A DNA stretch of 7,939 nt from Burkholderiales bacterium (GTDB taxonomy: Bacteria > Pseudomonadota > Gammaproteobacteria > Burkholderiales > Casimicrobiaceae): positions 1 to 7,939 of the forward strand of contig JANXNO010000053.1 in assembly GCA_025354075.1 (NCBI GenBank), given 5' to 3'. The translations under genes were made by a program, and so were the position numbers. How positions within the stretch are numbered: the first letter of the stretch is position 1; every line of letters starts with the position of its first letter. This document shows positions 1 to 6,871 of the stretch, one piece after another. A model generated the notes under the pieces. That model was not told the DNA's origin. It made no database searches and saw nothing but the letters and a program-made list of their open reading frames with translations.

Positions 1-464
1 GCAAGGATCTGGCGAGCATGTCGCTGGAAGAGATCATCATGGCCTCCAGTGGCAAAGCCGACATGGCGGGCGTATTTAGCAACGCCGCCCAAGTGTGGAA
101 CCACACCTTTTACTGGAACAGCCTCAAGCCCAACGGCGGCGGCAAACCGACCGGCGCGATCGCAGCGGCCATCGACAAAGACCTCGGTGGCTATGACAAA
201 TTCAAGGCTGACCTTTCTGCGGCTGCCGTCACGCAATTCGGCTCCGGCTGGGCGTGGCTTGTGTCCGATGCTGGCACGCTGAAAATTGTCAAAACTGGCA
301 ATGCAGAAGTGCCGTTGACCAAAGGCCAAAAGCCGTTGCTCACCATTGACGTCTGGGAGCATGCGTATTACCTCGATTACCAAAATCTGCGCGCCAAATA
401 CGTTGAAACGCTGATTGACAAGCTACTTAACTGGGACTTCGCGAACCAGAACTTCGCTGCCTAG
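1..464 (+). CDS. sodB: Iron superoxide dismutase, C-terminal part (5' end outside window)
   Basis: Converts superoxide to oxygen and hydrogen peroxide in the cytoplasm. The gene enters the window already open; in-frame codons begin at position 3, and the first in-frame ATG (18) is internal, so about a quarter of the protein, including the first metal-binding His, lies upstream. Visible here are [11 protein letters not shown] (metal-ligand His at 102-104), FGSGWAWL, and DVWEHAYY (metal ligands Asp at 348-350 and His at 360-362). The Gln before VWNH (90-92) is typical of the iron enzyme; manganese enzymes usually carry their active-site Gln elsewhere. Compared with E. coli SodB as recalled, about five extra residues (around GKADMA, 51-68) sit before GVFSNAAQ. 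The gene ends at TAG and is followed at once by a terminator, so it is probably the last gene of its transcript. The family call is very secure; iron rather than cambialistic metal use is inferred. Confidence 0.96.
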   Translation, partial: KDLASMSLEEIIMASSGKADMAGVFSNAAQVWNHTFYWNSLKPNGGGKPTGAIAAAIDKDLGGYDKFKADLSAAAVTQFGSGWAWLVSDAGTLKIVKTGNAEVPLTKGQKPLLTIDVWEHAYYLDYQNLRAKYVETLIDKLLNWDFANQNFAA

Positions 465-486
465 TCATAGGTTGAGATTCGTTTGA

Positions 487-508
487 GGGCCGGTTTTCCG
501 GCCCTTTT
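487..508 (+). terminator. Rho-independent terminator after sodB
   Basis: A perfect 7-bp GC-rich stem, GGGCCGG (487-493) with CCGGCCC (498-504), closes a TTTT loop and is followed directly by TTTT (505-508). It lies 22 bases past the sodB stop. The opposite strand has no T run after the stem, so it should act on rightward transcription only. It separates sodB from the ABC genes, which implies that these have their own promoter or depend on read-through. Confidence 0.9.
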
Positions 509-538
509 GCATTCTTCTGACTCAAAAAGAAAGCGCCC

Positions 539-1222
539 TTGCCGCCCGCCTTGTTGAATGTTCATAATTTGTCGCACCGCTTTGAAGGGCGGCGTGCGAT
601 TCCATTCGGCAGTTTCGCCGTGCATGCGGGCAGCATTTTGCTGGTGCGAGGCGCATCCGGTTGTGGCAAATCGACGCTGCTTCATTTGCTGGGTGGCGTA
701 CTCTCAATCGCGAACGACAGCGGCACGGCGATGCTTGATGACATTGACCTCGCTACGATTTCGGCATCTGCGCGTGACCGGCTGCGCCCAACCGTGGTGG
801 GGTGGATGCCACAGCGGCAGTTCATGATCCACAGCCTGTCGGTGTTTGAAAACCTGTTGCTGCCCGTTGCGCTGAAGGGGGCAGTCACCGCTGAAGTACG
901 GCAGAGGGCAACCGACTTATTGCAGGCACTGGCCATTTCTCAACTGGCAGACCAGCGGCCCGCGACGCTCTCGGTGGGGCAGGCGGCCCGTGTGTGCCTC
1001 GCACGCGCGTTGCTCGCCGGGCCAAAGCTCTTGCTGGCGGATGAGCCTACGGCGGCGCTTGATGACGCCAGTGCGCAGCTGGTCGCGCAGCAAATACGGG
1101 CATTTGCTGCGGTCGGCGGCGCGGTAATCGTGGCCAGCCACGACCGCGAATTGCGCTCGTTGCTGAGCGATGCGCGGTCTACAGATGACGCCGCAAGTGT
1201 TGAGGAGTTGATCCTGCCGTGA
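539..1222 (+). CDS. ABC transporter ATP-binding protein (LolD/MacB-like)
   Basis: Cytoplasmic ATPase subunit, 227 residues, expected to power the permease encoded next. The complete nucleotide-binding domain is visible: Walker A GASGCGKS (residues 38-45), Q-loop GWMPQ (Q92), signature LSVGQ (144-148), Walker B LLLADEP with catalytic Glu169, a D-loop (ALDD), and the switch His in ASHD (H201). Size and motif layout fit the LolD/MacB/FtsE group, which work with FtsX-type permeases. The signature is LSVGQ rather than LSGGQ, a tolerated variant. The only workable start is TTG at 539: an in-frame TGA lies at 518-520 and no ATG or GTG is available near the N-terminus. The A/G-rich stretch 524-533 is a weak ribosome site, so translation may be modest. 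The stop overlaps the permease start. The substrate cannot be told from this subunit. Confidence 0.92.
   Translation: MPPALLNVHNLSHRFEGRRAIPFGSFAVHAGSILLVRGASGCGKSTLLHLLGGVLSIANDSGTAMLDDIDLATISASARDRLRPTVVGWMPQRQFMIHSLSVFENLLLPVALKGAVTAEVRQRATDLLQALAISQLADQRPATLSVGQAARVCLARALLAGPKLLLADEPTAALDDASAQLVAQQIRAFAAVGGAVIVASHDRELRSLLSDARSTDDAASVEELILP
1202..1207 (+). promoter_or_regulatory. Ribosome binding site for the permease gene
   Basis: GAGGAG lies inside the end of the ATPase gene, 11 bases before GTG 1219 and 14 before ATG 1222. Both starts overlap the ATPase stop TGA (1220-1222), the usual layout for translational coupling. Spacing slightly favours GTG; codon preference favours ATG. The two proteins differ by one Met. 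Confidence 0.6.
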
Positions 1223-2388
1223 TGATCGCTCGTCTCATCGTCCGATTTTTGTGGGAGCGACCCTGGCAGTTCGCGTTGGCGGTCACGCTTTGCGCGCTGG
1301 GCCTCGCCAGCGCTGTCAGCATCGTCTGGCTGCAATCGCTGCTGGAGACACATGCCCGGCGCCAGGCCGAGGGAATTGACATCGTCGTCGGCGCGAAAGG
1401 CTCGCCGCTGCAAAACGTGCTGGCGGCTGTCTACTACCTCGATGTGCCAAATGGCAATATTCGTCTGTCCGAGGTCGACACGCTGCGTGCCAACCCGATG
1501 GTGGCGAAAGCCATTCCAATTGCGCTCGGTGATTCGGTCGCAGGCGCCCGAATTGTTGGTACTACGCCCGAATTTGTGGCGTTTTATGGGGCGACCCTGG
1601 CATCGGGCCAGTTGCCAGCCGCACCGATGGATGCCTTGGTGGGGGCCGCCGTGGCTGCTCGCACTGGCTTGAAAGTTGGCGACAGCTTTGTCGGGGCGCA
1701 CGGCCTGGGAGACGCGGGTATCGACCACAATTCGTATCCGTATCGCGTTTCCGGGTTGCTCAAGCCTACCGGACGCGTGATCGACCAAACCGTCGTGACC
1801 TTGCTGGAAAGCGTGTGGCTGGTGCATGAAGGCCACGCCGCGAGCGCTGAAAAAGAGGCTACCTTTGCGCTGATTCAGCTTAAAAGCCCCATAGCGATGG
1901 CAACGTTGCCGCGCCTTATCAATCAACAAACGGGCTTGCAGGCTGCCGTGCCCGCTATGGAATCTGCGCGGCTGCTGATCAGTTTTGACTGGGTCGCGCT
2001 GATCATCAAAGCGTTCGCGGTCGTGCTGGTCGTTGCCGCGATGGCCTCGTTGCTCGGCGCGCTGCTGCAGTCGCTGGCGCGGCAAGCGCCGGAGCTTGCG
2101 CTGCTACGCGCGATGGGTGCGAGTCGCACGCAGCTGTCCGCCCTTATGCTCGGTGAGTCACTGGTGCTGATTACTGTTTCGGCGGTCGTCGCAGCCGCGC
2201 TGGCGCTGGTGGGTGTGTGGGCGCTCAGGTCATTTGCGTTGCCAGGCCTTGCCATTGACCTGCAACAGGGATATTTATTCTGGTTGGGTGGTCTACTGAT
2301 AGCGATAGTGCTGGCTATTGTTGCTACCATCCCGGTTTTATGGCAAACCGCGTCGGTCGACGTGGCAGCCCAGCTTTCATCGAGGTAA
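1219..2388 (+). CDS. ABC transporter permease, FtsX/MacB type
   Basis: Inner-membrane subunit of 389 residues paired with the ATPase above. It shows the four-helix FtsX/MacB plan: one N-terminal membrane segment (about 18-40), a large extracytoplasmic domain (about 45-250), then three membrane segments (about 258-283, 313-338 and 354-375). The RQAPELALLRAMGASRTQL stretch (288-306) after the second helix is the usual conserved cytoplasmic loop of FtsX permeases. GIDIVVGAKGSPLQ (52-65) begins the periplasmic domain. That domain carries four histidines in two short stretches, HGLGDAGIDHN (H161, H170) and HEGH (H203, H206), which could bind metal (inference). The start is GTG 1219 or ATG 1222. 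The stop TAA overlaps an ATG of the next frame. MacB-like systems transmit conformational change across the membrane and do not necessarily move a substrate through it; the role here is unknown. Confidence 0.9.
   Translation: MMIARLIVRFLWERPWQFALAVTLCALGLASAVSIVWLQSLLETHARRQAEGIDIVVGAKGSPLQNVLAAVYYLDVPNGNIRLSEVDTLRANPMVAKAIPIALGDSVAGARIVGTTPEFVAFYGATLASGQLPAAPMDALVGAAVAARTGLKVGDSFVGAHGLGDAGIDHNSYPYRVSGLLKPTGRVIDQTVVTLLESVWLVHEGHAASAEKEATFALIQLKSPIAMATLPRLINQQTGLQAAVPAMESARLLISFDWVALIIKAFAVVLVVAAMASLLGALLQSLARQAPELALLRAMGASRTQLSALMLGESLVLITVSAVVAAALALVGVWALRSFALPGLAIDLQQGYLFWLGGLLIAIVLAIVATIPVLWQTASVDVAAQLSSR
2382..2385 (+). promoter_or_regulatory. Ribosome binding site deciding the DUF3299 gene start
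   Basis: GAGG sits 8 bases before ATG 2394 but only 2 bases before ATG 2388, which overlaps the permease stop as TAATG. Spacing therefore supports 2394. The longer frame upstream (from 2340) lies inside the permease and is not a likely start. Confidence 0.6.
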
Positions 2389-2393
2389 TGGAC

Positions 2394-2915
2394 ATGAACC
2401 TGTTTTCGTCGATTCGTGTGCGGCTGGTCAAGCTGATCCTGTCGCTCACCCTGCCCATCGCAGCCGTCTGTGGTGTAGTGAGCTTCGGTGCAGGCGCGGT
2501 TACACCGGTGCCTGAAGCTGGCGCATTGATGCCCGCATCGCAATTCCTGCCGGAAAAACCAGGCTACACGTCATGGCGGGTGCTGGCACAAGTAGAGCTG
2601 GTCAAGCAAAACAGCAAGCTGCTGCCGGCTTTTGCGCAGAATGTCAGCGTGCTCGATGGCAAGACGATCCGGGTACAGGGCTTCATGATGCCGCTTGATA
2701 TCGGCGACAAGCAGCGACGCTTTTTGCTGGTCGCTGCGCCGCCGCACTGCGCGTTTTGCTTACCCGCAGGGCCGGATGCAATGATTGAGGTGCGGGCGAA
2801 ATCGGACGTTCGTTATGGTTTTGATGCAGTTTCATTGTCAGGTAAGCTGCAAGTGCTCAAAGATGACCCGGCGGGTCTCTACTACCGTCTGGTTGATGCG
2901 GTTGTTGCGCAGTAG
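2394..2915 (+). CDS. Exported DUF3299-like protein of the ABC module
   Basis: A small exported protein of 173 residues. Residues 1-35 look like a signal peptide: basic RVRLVK, a hydrophobic core (about 14-31), then FGAGA before VTP as a plausible cleavage site. The conserved-looking part runs from about 85 to 170. It includes IRVQGFMMPLD (92-102), a hydrophobic RFLLVAAPP strand, and HCAFCLPAGPD with His118, Cys119 and Cys122, a candidate metal or redox site. This matches my memory of DUF3299 proteins, whose function is not established, and which I recall next to FtsX-type ABC genes, including zinc-regulated loci in gammaproteobacteria. Cys26 is not a good lipobox Cys because Val precedes it. 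The start overlaps or abuts the permease, so the three genes form one translational unit. Periplasmic location and partnership with the permease domain are inferred. Confidence 0.78.
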   Translation: MNLFSSIRVRLVKLILSLTLPIAAVCGVVSFGAGAVTPVPEAGALMPASQFLPEKPGYTSWRVLAQVELVKQNSKLLPAFAQNVSVLDGKTIRVQGFMMPLDIGDKQRRFLLVAAPPHCAFCLPAGPDAMIEVRAKSDVRYGFDAVSLSGKLQVLKDDPAGLYYRLVDAVVAQ

Positions 2916-2941
2916 ACGTTGTCAAGCCGTTGTTAAAGGAG

Positions 2942-2954
2942 TAGCGTATCGCTA
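2942..2954 (+). promoter_or_regulatory. Small hairpin between ribosome site and start codon of the STAS gene
   Basis: TAGCG (2942-2946) and CGCTA (2950-2954) form a perfect 5-bp inverted repeat around TAT. The last base is the A of the ATG. The ribosome site GGAG (2938-2941) abuts the left arm and is 12 bases from the ATG, rather long. If folded, the hairpin would shorten the effective spacing or hide the start. It could also be chance. Confidence 0.35.
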
Positions 2955-4156
2955 TGGCGTTTAATCTTTTTCCAAAACCAGGCAAAGGTGGTGCAGCGCA
3001 ACGCAAGCTTGAATTGGCAGATGTCCCGACGGTTTCTGGGCAGAGCGATTCGGGTGTCGGTTCGAGGCGAACGCCGTCTGACACTGAGATGGGCAACTGG
3101 GCACCTCAGGCGGGTCGGATTGAAGTCGATGAATCCACAGCGCTGGGACCGTCGCTTGAAAACGCGGCGTTGATGTTTGCCCATGGCAATGCCACAGCCG
3201 CAACGGCTGCGCTGGCGCATGCACTGGACACCAGTGAGCGATCACTGCCTATGGTGTGGATGTGCCTGTTTGATCTCTACGCCCGAGGCGCAGACCGTAC
3301 CGCTTTTGAAGAGTTGGCGCTTAAATTTGTGGTTCAGTTTGAACGCTCCGCTCCTGCTTGGGATGAGCTCTGCCCAACCCACATGGGCGCGACGGCGACA
3401 GCCAACCAGATGCTGCGTGCCAAGCCCAAATCGTTGCTGCGCGGTGATCTCACTGACCCGCAGGCACCCGTTGTGGCCGCGCTTACTGAGGCAGCCAAGC
3501 GCAAGGGCGGGCCCGCGCCGCGCTTCGACCTTGATATCGTCGACCTAGATAGTGTGAGCGACATTTGCGGCACACTGCTGGCGGGCTCTCTGGCCGCCCT
3601 TCGGCGCAGGGGGTCCGTCATCGGGATTCGAGGGCTGGAATCAACGCTGCGCCGCCTGGCAACACCGCTTCAATCGGGCACACGTTCACACAAGGGCCAG
3701 TGGTATCTGGTGCTTGAGCTTCTGCAGTGGTCCGGCAACATTAACGACTTTGAGGATCGGGCCGTCGATTTTGCAGTGACCTTCGAAATTTCGCCGCCCT
3801 CCCTCGAATCGCTCACGCCGGAGCAGCGTAGCGTCTTGTCTAAGAAGGCGGATGACGGCGTGCTGGCTGAAGACGCGCTGGTCGACGACCAGGTGGTGTG
3901 GGCGGGTGAGCTCAAGGGCACAGATAATCCCTGCTTGCGGCAAATCACTGTGGATGCGGTAACGACCAATCCTGTCGTCATTGACATGAAACGCGTGCTT
4001 TGCATTGATTTTGTGTGCGGCGGCGGTATCGCCAACGCATTTACCCGGTTGATGGCCCAGGCGATTGACGTCCGCGTGATCGGCGCTTCACCCATCGTGC
4101 AGACGCTGCTTCAGCTGACGGGCGTGCCCGCAACGCTGTTTGTAAGGGCGAGCTGA
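2954..4156 (+). CDS. STAS-domain protein with a duplicated helical + STAS-like module
   Basis: 400 residues with no signal peptide or membrane segment, so probably cytoplasmic. Residues 1-65 are polar and probably disordered. Residues 68-139 look helical and TPR-like. Residues 190-239 and 335-391 each read as a STAS-like fold: a hydrophobic strand ([19 protein letters not shown]), a helix, a second strand ([15 protein letters not shown]), and a final amphipathic helix. Residues 100-139 and 248-287 align without gaps with 12 of 40 identities, sharing W, FE, F-V-FE-S-P and L positions. The protein is thus a helical-STAS-helical-STAS tandem duplication. Neither STAS-like half has Ser at the position phosphorylated in SpoIIAA-type anti-anti-sigma factors (DICG and DFVCGG instead), so a scaffold or binding role is likelier than a phospho-switch. 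The gene starts 38 bases after the ABC module and may be read with it. I recall similar proteins near hslV in Burkholderiales; no function is known to me. Confidence 0.8.
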   Translation: MAFNLFPKPGKGGAAQRKLELADVPTVSGQSDSGVGSRRTPSDTEMGNWAPQAGRIEVDESTALGPSLENAALMFAHGNATAATAALAHALDTSERSLPMVWMCLFDLYARGADRTAFEELALKFVVQFERSAPAWDELCPTHMGATATANQMLRAKPKSLLRGDLTDPQAPVVAALTEAAKRKGGPAPRFDLDIVDLDSVSDICGTLLAGSLAALRRRGSVIGIRGLESTLRRLATPLQSGTRSHKGQWYLVLELLQWSGNINDFEDRAVDFAVTFEISPPSLESLTPEQRSVLSKKADDGVLAEDALVDDQVVWAGELKGTDNPCLRQITVDAVTTNPVVIDMKRVLCIDFVCGGGIANAFTRLMAQAIDVRVIGASPIVQTLLQLTGVPATLFVRAS

Positions 4157-4217
4157 GCCGCGCCACTCCCGAGCGGGTCGTCAGGCGCGTTTCGTGGCCT
4201 TTTCTCTAAGCTTTCGC

Positions 4218-4766
4218 ATGGATTCAACACTTGATTTTCACGGCACAACCATTGTGTCGGTTCGTATTGGAAATTCCGTCGCCATTGGCGGCGACGGTCA
4301 GGTCACGCTCGGCAATATGGTGGTCAAGTCCACCGCGCGCAAAGTGCGGCGGCTGTATCACGACAAAATCATCGCTGGTTTCGCCGGGGCAACGGCTGAC
4401 GCGTTCACATTGTTTGAGCGTTTCGAAGGCAAGCTGGAGAAGCATCAGGGCAATCTGACGCGCGCCGCCGTGGAACTTGCGAAGGACTGGCGACAGGATC
4501 GCATTTTGCGTCGCCTTGAGGCGATGCTGGCCGTGGCGGATCACACCGCATCACTGATTTTGACCGGCAACGGCGATGTGCTGGAGCCAGAAAACGGCAT
4601 TATTGCCATCGGCTCGGGCGGCGGATTTGCTCAGGCAGCCGCTCGCGCGTTGACGCAGCACAGTGCGCTATCGGCCAGAGACATCGTCTCCGAATCTCTC
4701 AAGGTTGCAGGCGAAATCTGCATCTATACCAATCAAAATCACACCATCGAAGAGTTAACTTGGTGA
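4218..4766 (+). CDS. hslV: ATP-dependent protease subunit HslV (ClpQ)
   Basis: Proteolytic subunit of the HslUV (ClpYQ) protease; hexameric rings degrade unfolded or regulatory proteins fed in by the ATPase HslU in the cytoplasm. The encoded 182 residues begin with a nine-residue propeptide ending in FHG, then TTIVSVR, whose first Thr (residue 10) becomes the catalytic N-terminal nucleophile. In mature numbering Asp17 (GGDGQ) and Lys33 (ARKVRRLY) are in place, as are [25 protein letters not shown] and IGSGG; the protein ends in [12 protein letters not shown] prefer ATG 4218 to GTG 4194 because its propeptide length matches betaproteobacterial HslV as recalled; neither has a strong ribosome site (weak TAAG 4207-4210). 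The preceding gene ends 61 bases upstream. Oddly, hslU does not follow: the stop overlaps a FAD monooxygenase gene. I see no CTTGAAA-type heat-shock promoter just upstream. Confidence 0.96.
   Translation: MDSTLDFHGTTIVSVRIGNSVAIGGDGQVTLGNMVVKSTARKVRRLYHDKIIAGFAGATADAFTLFERFEGKLEKHQGNLTRAAVELAKDWRQDRILRRLEAMLAVADHTASLILTGNGDVLEPENGIIAIGSGGGFAQAAARALTQHSALSARDIVSESLKVAGEICIYTNQNHTIEELTW
4749..4754 (+). promoter_or_regulatory. Ribosome binding site for the UbiH-family gene
   Basis: GAAGAG inside the hslV end lies 8 bases before GTG 4763, whose GTGA overlaps the hslV stop TGA (4764-4766). ATG 4772 is an alternative, served by GGTGAG (4762-4767) at the short spacing of 4. TTG 4760 is the least likely start. 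Confidence 0.5.
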
Positions 4767-5965
4767 GCGATATGTCGTCCGATGCTGCGGATGTAGTGGT
4801 GGCTGGCGGCGGCCCGGTAGGCTGGGCGTGTGCGCTGGCCGCGCAGGTTTCGCTGGGCAAACGGGCGCGCGTGTCGGTGGTTGAACGTCAGTCGTCGCAG
4901 CCTTCATTGATTAGGGCGGCGATGTCCGCCCGTGTCTATACCGTTGCGTCCGGCAACCTGCGCTGGCTGACGGAGCAGGGCGTACGGTTTGACCTGACGC
5001 GTAGCGCTGCGGTGACTGAACTTGTGGTCTCGGGGCGCGATGGTCAGGAGTCCCTGCGCATCAGTGCCAACGACGCGGGCGAAGCAGAACTTGCCAAGGT
5101 GCTTGAGCATGAGGCGATGACCGACGCGATCGCCAAGCGCGCGCAGGCACTCGGCGTGCAGTTCGTCAGCGGTGCCGTCTCGTCGTTGCATGACCTCGTT
5201 ACGCACAAACTGATCGAACTTGCGGATCGCCGCGTCTTGCAAGCACGTGTTGTGATTGCAGCGGACGGCGTGCAGTCAAAGTTGCGCAGCCTGTCGGATA
5301 TCCGAGCCACGGTCCGTTCCTACCCTCAGCACGGCGTTGTTGCTCATTGGCGCTGCAAACAGCCCCACGGTGGCGCAGCCCGACAGTGGTTTCTGCCCGA
5401 TGGATCGATTCTGGCGTTGTTGCCATTGCCCGATATCGACCTAGCCCCAGCGGTTTCTATGGTCTGGTCGGTCAGCGACGTGCGTGCCGACGAATTGTGT
5501 GGGTTGCCTGAAGCTGACTTGCTCGACGCTGTGAATGCTGCGTCGCACCATACGGCAGGCCTGATTTGCATGGCCAGTGCAGCCCAACACTTTCCACTGA
5601 CCCTTGTACGCGTTGCCGATCCAGTTGCGCAGCGTTTAGTCGTCGTGGGCGATGCCGCCCACGCCGTGCATCCACTGGCGGGCCAGGGTGTCAATTTGGG
5701 GCTGGTCGATGCACGCGTCTTGCTCGACGTTTGGGAGCACGCTGACAAAGTGGGCTTTGACCCCGGCCACGCGCTGCTGCTGGGGCGCTATCGCCGCGAA
5801 CGCTTCGGGCCGACGCTCGCCATGCAATTGGCGACTGACGGTCTTTTCCGACTCTACAATCAGATGGATCATCCACTGCTCATGGCGGCTGGCGACGCTG
5901 GAATGCGTCTTTTAAGCCGTCTACCCGCGTTTCGTCGCACTCTGTCTACCGCTGCGGTGCAGTGA
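4763..5965 (+). CDS. UbiH/UbiF/COQ6-family FAD-dependent monooxygenase
   Basis: Predicted flavin hydroxylase of ubiquinone biosynthesis, adding a hydroxyl group to the polyprenyl-aromatic ring, usually as a cytoplasmic or membrane-associated enzyme. From GTG 4763 it has 400 residues, the usual family size. Three family signatures are in order: the N-terminal FAD-binding GGGPVG after a hydrophobic strand (15-20), the NADPH/FAD-contact motif ADGVQSKLR (167-175), and the FAD-ribose motif [18 protein letters not shown] (296-313). The exact hydroxylation position (UbiH, UbiF, UbiI or UbiL/UbiM type) cannot be decided by eye, so no symbol is given. The start overlaps the hslV stop by four bases (start choice is discussed at the ribosome site), implying coupled translation with hslV. 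The order UbiH-family then DsbC-family gene is one I recall from Burkholderiales genomes. Confidence 0.93.
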   Translation: MSDMSSDAADVVVAGGGPVGWACALAAQVSLGKRARVSVVERQSSQPSLIRAAMSARVYTVASGNLRWLTEQGVRFDLTRSAAVTELVVSGRDGQESLRISANDAGEAELAKVLEHEAMTDAIAKRAQALGVQFVSGAVSSLHDLVTHKLIELADRRVLQARVVIAADGVQSKLRSLSDIRATVRSYPQHGVVAHWRCKQPHGGAARQWFLPDGSILALLPLPDIDLAPAVSMVWSVSDVRADELCGLPEADLLDAVNAASHHTAGLICMASAAQHFPLTLVRVADPVAQRLVVVGDAAHAVHPLAGQGVNLGLVDARVLLDVWEHADKVGFDPGHALLLGRYRRERFGPTLAMQLATDGLFRLYNQMDHPLLMAAGDAGMRLLSRLPAFRRTLSTAAVQ

Positions 5966-6022
5966 ACGCTATTACTGCGGTTGATCCGCCCCGTCACGTC
6001 CGCTGTACTCCAAGGATTTTTT

Positions 6023-6829
6023 ATGAAACGAACTTTTGTCGCCGTGCTGGCCGTTGGCGGCCTGCTCGCCGCGTGCAACGCCCAGCAACCGCCTGCTGGT
6101 GCAGTAGTTGCCACGCCCGCCGCTGCTCCTGCGGTCGCCGCACCACAAGCAACGTCCGCCAAACTGGCCGAGGTCACGCAGGTGCTGGAAACCCGCTTCA
6201 AGGGCGCGCCAGTCAAGGGCCTGCGCGCCTCGGTGTTCCCCGACATTTACGAGGCAATGGTGGGTGACGACCTGATTTACTTCGACGACAAGTTGACACA
6301 TTTTATCGTCGGCAATTTGATCGAAGCCGCCTCGATGACTAACAAAACCGAAGAGCGCACGGCTGAGTTGAATGCGATTGACTTAAAGCTTTTGCCGCTC
6401 GCGGACGCCATTAAAGAGGTGCGCGGTAAGGGCGAGCGTGTGATGTATGTGTTCACGGACGTCGATTGCCCGTTCTGCACCCGACTTGAACAGACGTTGC
6501 AAGACGTCGACAATGTGACGGTTTACAACTTCATGTACCCCATCGACTCGCTGCATCCTGCCGCGCGCGGCAAGCAGAAGGCGATCTGGTGCGCAAAAGA
6601 CCGCCTCGCCTCATGGAAGGATGCCGTGTTGCGCAAGAAATTTGATGCTGCCGCTAAGGGTGAATGCGCCAATCCGGTGGATGCCACCGTTGCGTTGGGC
6701 CAAAAGCTAGGCGTGCGTGCGACCCCTTCGTTCTTCCTCGCGGATGGTCGCATGGTCGCGGGGGCGATTCCGAAGGATCAGCTTGAGGCGCGGTTGGTCG
6801 CCGCGCAGAGCAAAGTCGCCGCGAAATAG
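6023..6829 (+). CDS. dsbC: DsbC-family thiol:disulfide isomerase, predicted lipoprotein
   Basis: Periplasmic protein that reshuffles wrong disulfide bonds and is normally kept reduced by DsbD. It has 268 residues. The start at ATG 6023 has AAGGA (6012-6016) 6 bases upstream; the longer frame from 5981 has no such site. The N-terminus has a lipoprotein signal: KR, a hydrophobic core, and lipobox LAAC (15-18) with Asn at +2, compatible with outer-membrane sorting. An Ala/Pro/Gln linker (19-46) leads to the DsbC dimerisation domain (about 47-115) and a thioredoxin-fold domain with active site CPFC (149-152). A second Cys pair (C190 in IWCAKDR, C215 in ECANP) corresponds to the structural disulfide of DsbC, and T234-P235 is the cis-proline loop. 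E. coli DsbC is soluble and has CGYC, so lipid anchoring and CPFC are the differences. The UbiH-family gene ends 57 bases upstream. A DsbG-type role is possible. Confidence 0.9.
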   Translation: MKRTFVAVLAVGGLLAACNAQQPPAGAVVATPAAAPAVAAPQATSAKLAEVTQVLETRFKGAPVKGLRASVFPDIYEAMVGDDLIYFDDKLTHFIVGNLIEAASMTNKTEERTAELNAIDLKLLPLADAIKEVRGKGERVMYVFTDVDCPFCTRLEQTLQDVDNVTVYNFMYPIDSLHPAARGKQKAIWCAKDRLASWKDAVLRKKFDAAAKGECANPVDATVALGQKLGVRATPSFFLADGRMVAGAIPKDQLEARLVAAQSKVAAK

Positions 6830-6871
6830 TCCCACACCGCATCCCACTTTTTCGACACACAGGAGCAACTC

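Noticed and set aside
465..538. A promoter for the ABC module in the gap after sodB
   Set aside because: Apart from the terminator, no convincing -35/-10 pair can be read in the remaining 30 bases. The gap holds only the terminator and an A-rich stretch before the TTG start.
940..2085. A 381-codon open frame on the minus strand opposite the ABC genes
   Set aside because: It lies antisense to two genes with complete ABC motifs, its translation is Arg/His/Gln-rich and low in hydrophobic pattern, and no domain is recognisable. Long antisense frames are common in GC-rich coding DNA.
2394..2480. A possible lipoprotein signal in the DUF3299-like protein (Cys26)
   Set aside because: Val directly precedes the Cys, whereas a lipobox needs a small residue (Gly, Ala or Ser) there. 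A standard cleavage after FGAGA is more plausible.
4168..4177. CCCGAGCGGG as a terminator between the STAS gene and hslV
   Set aside because: Only three to four pairs can form around a very small loop, and no T run follows, so it would not stop transcription.
4157..4217. A heat-shock (sigma-32 type) promoter before hslV
   Set aside because: No CTTGAAA-like and CCCCAT-like pair at suitable spacing is visible in the gap. A promoter inside the upstream gene cannot be excluded by eye.
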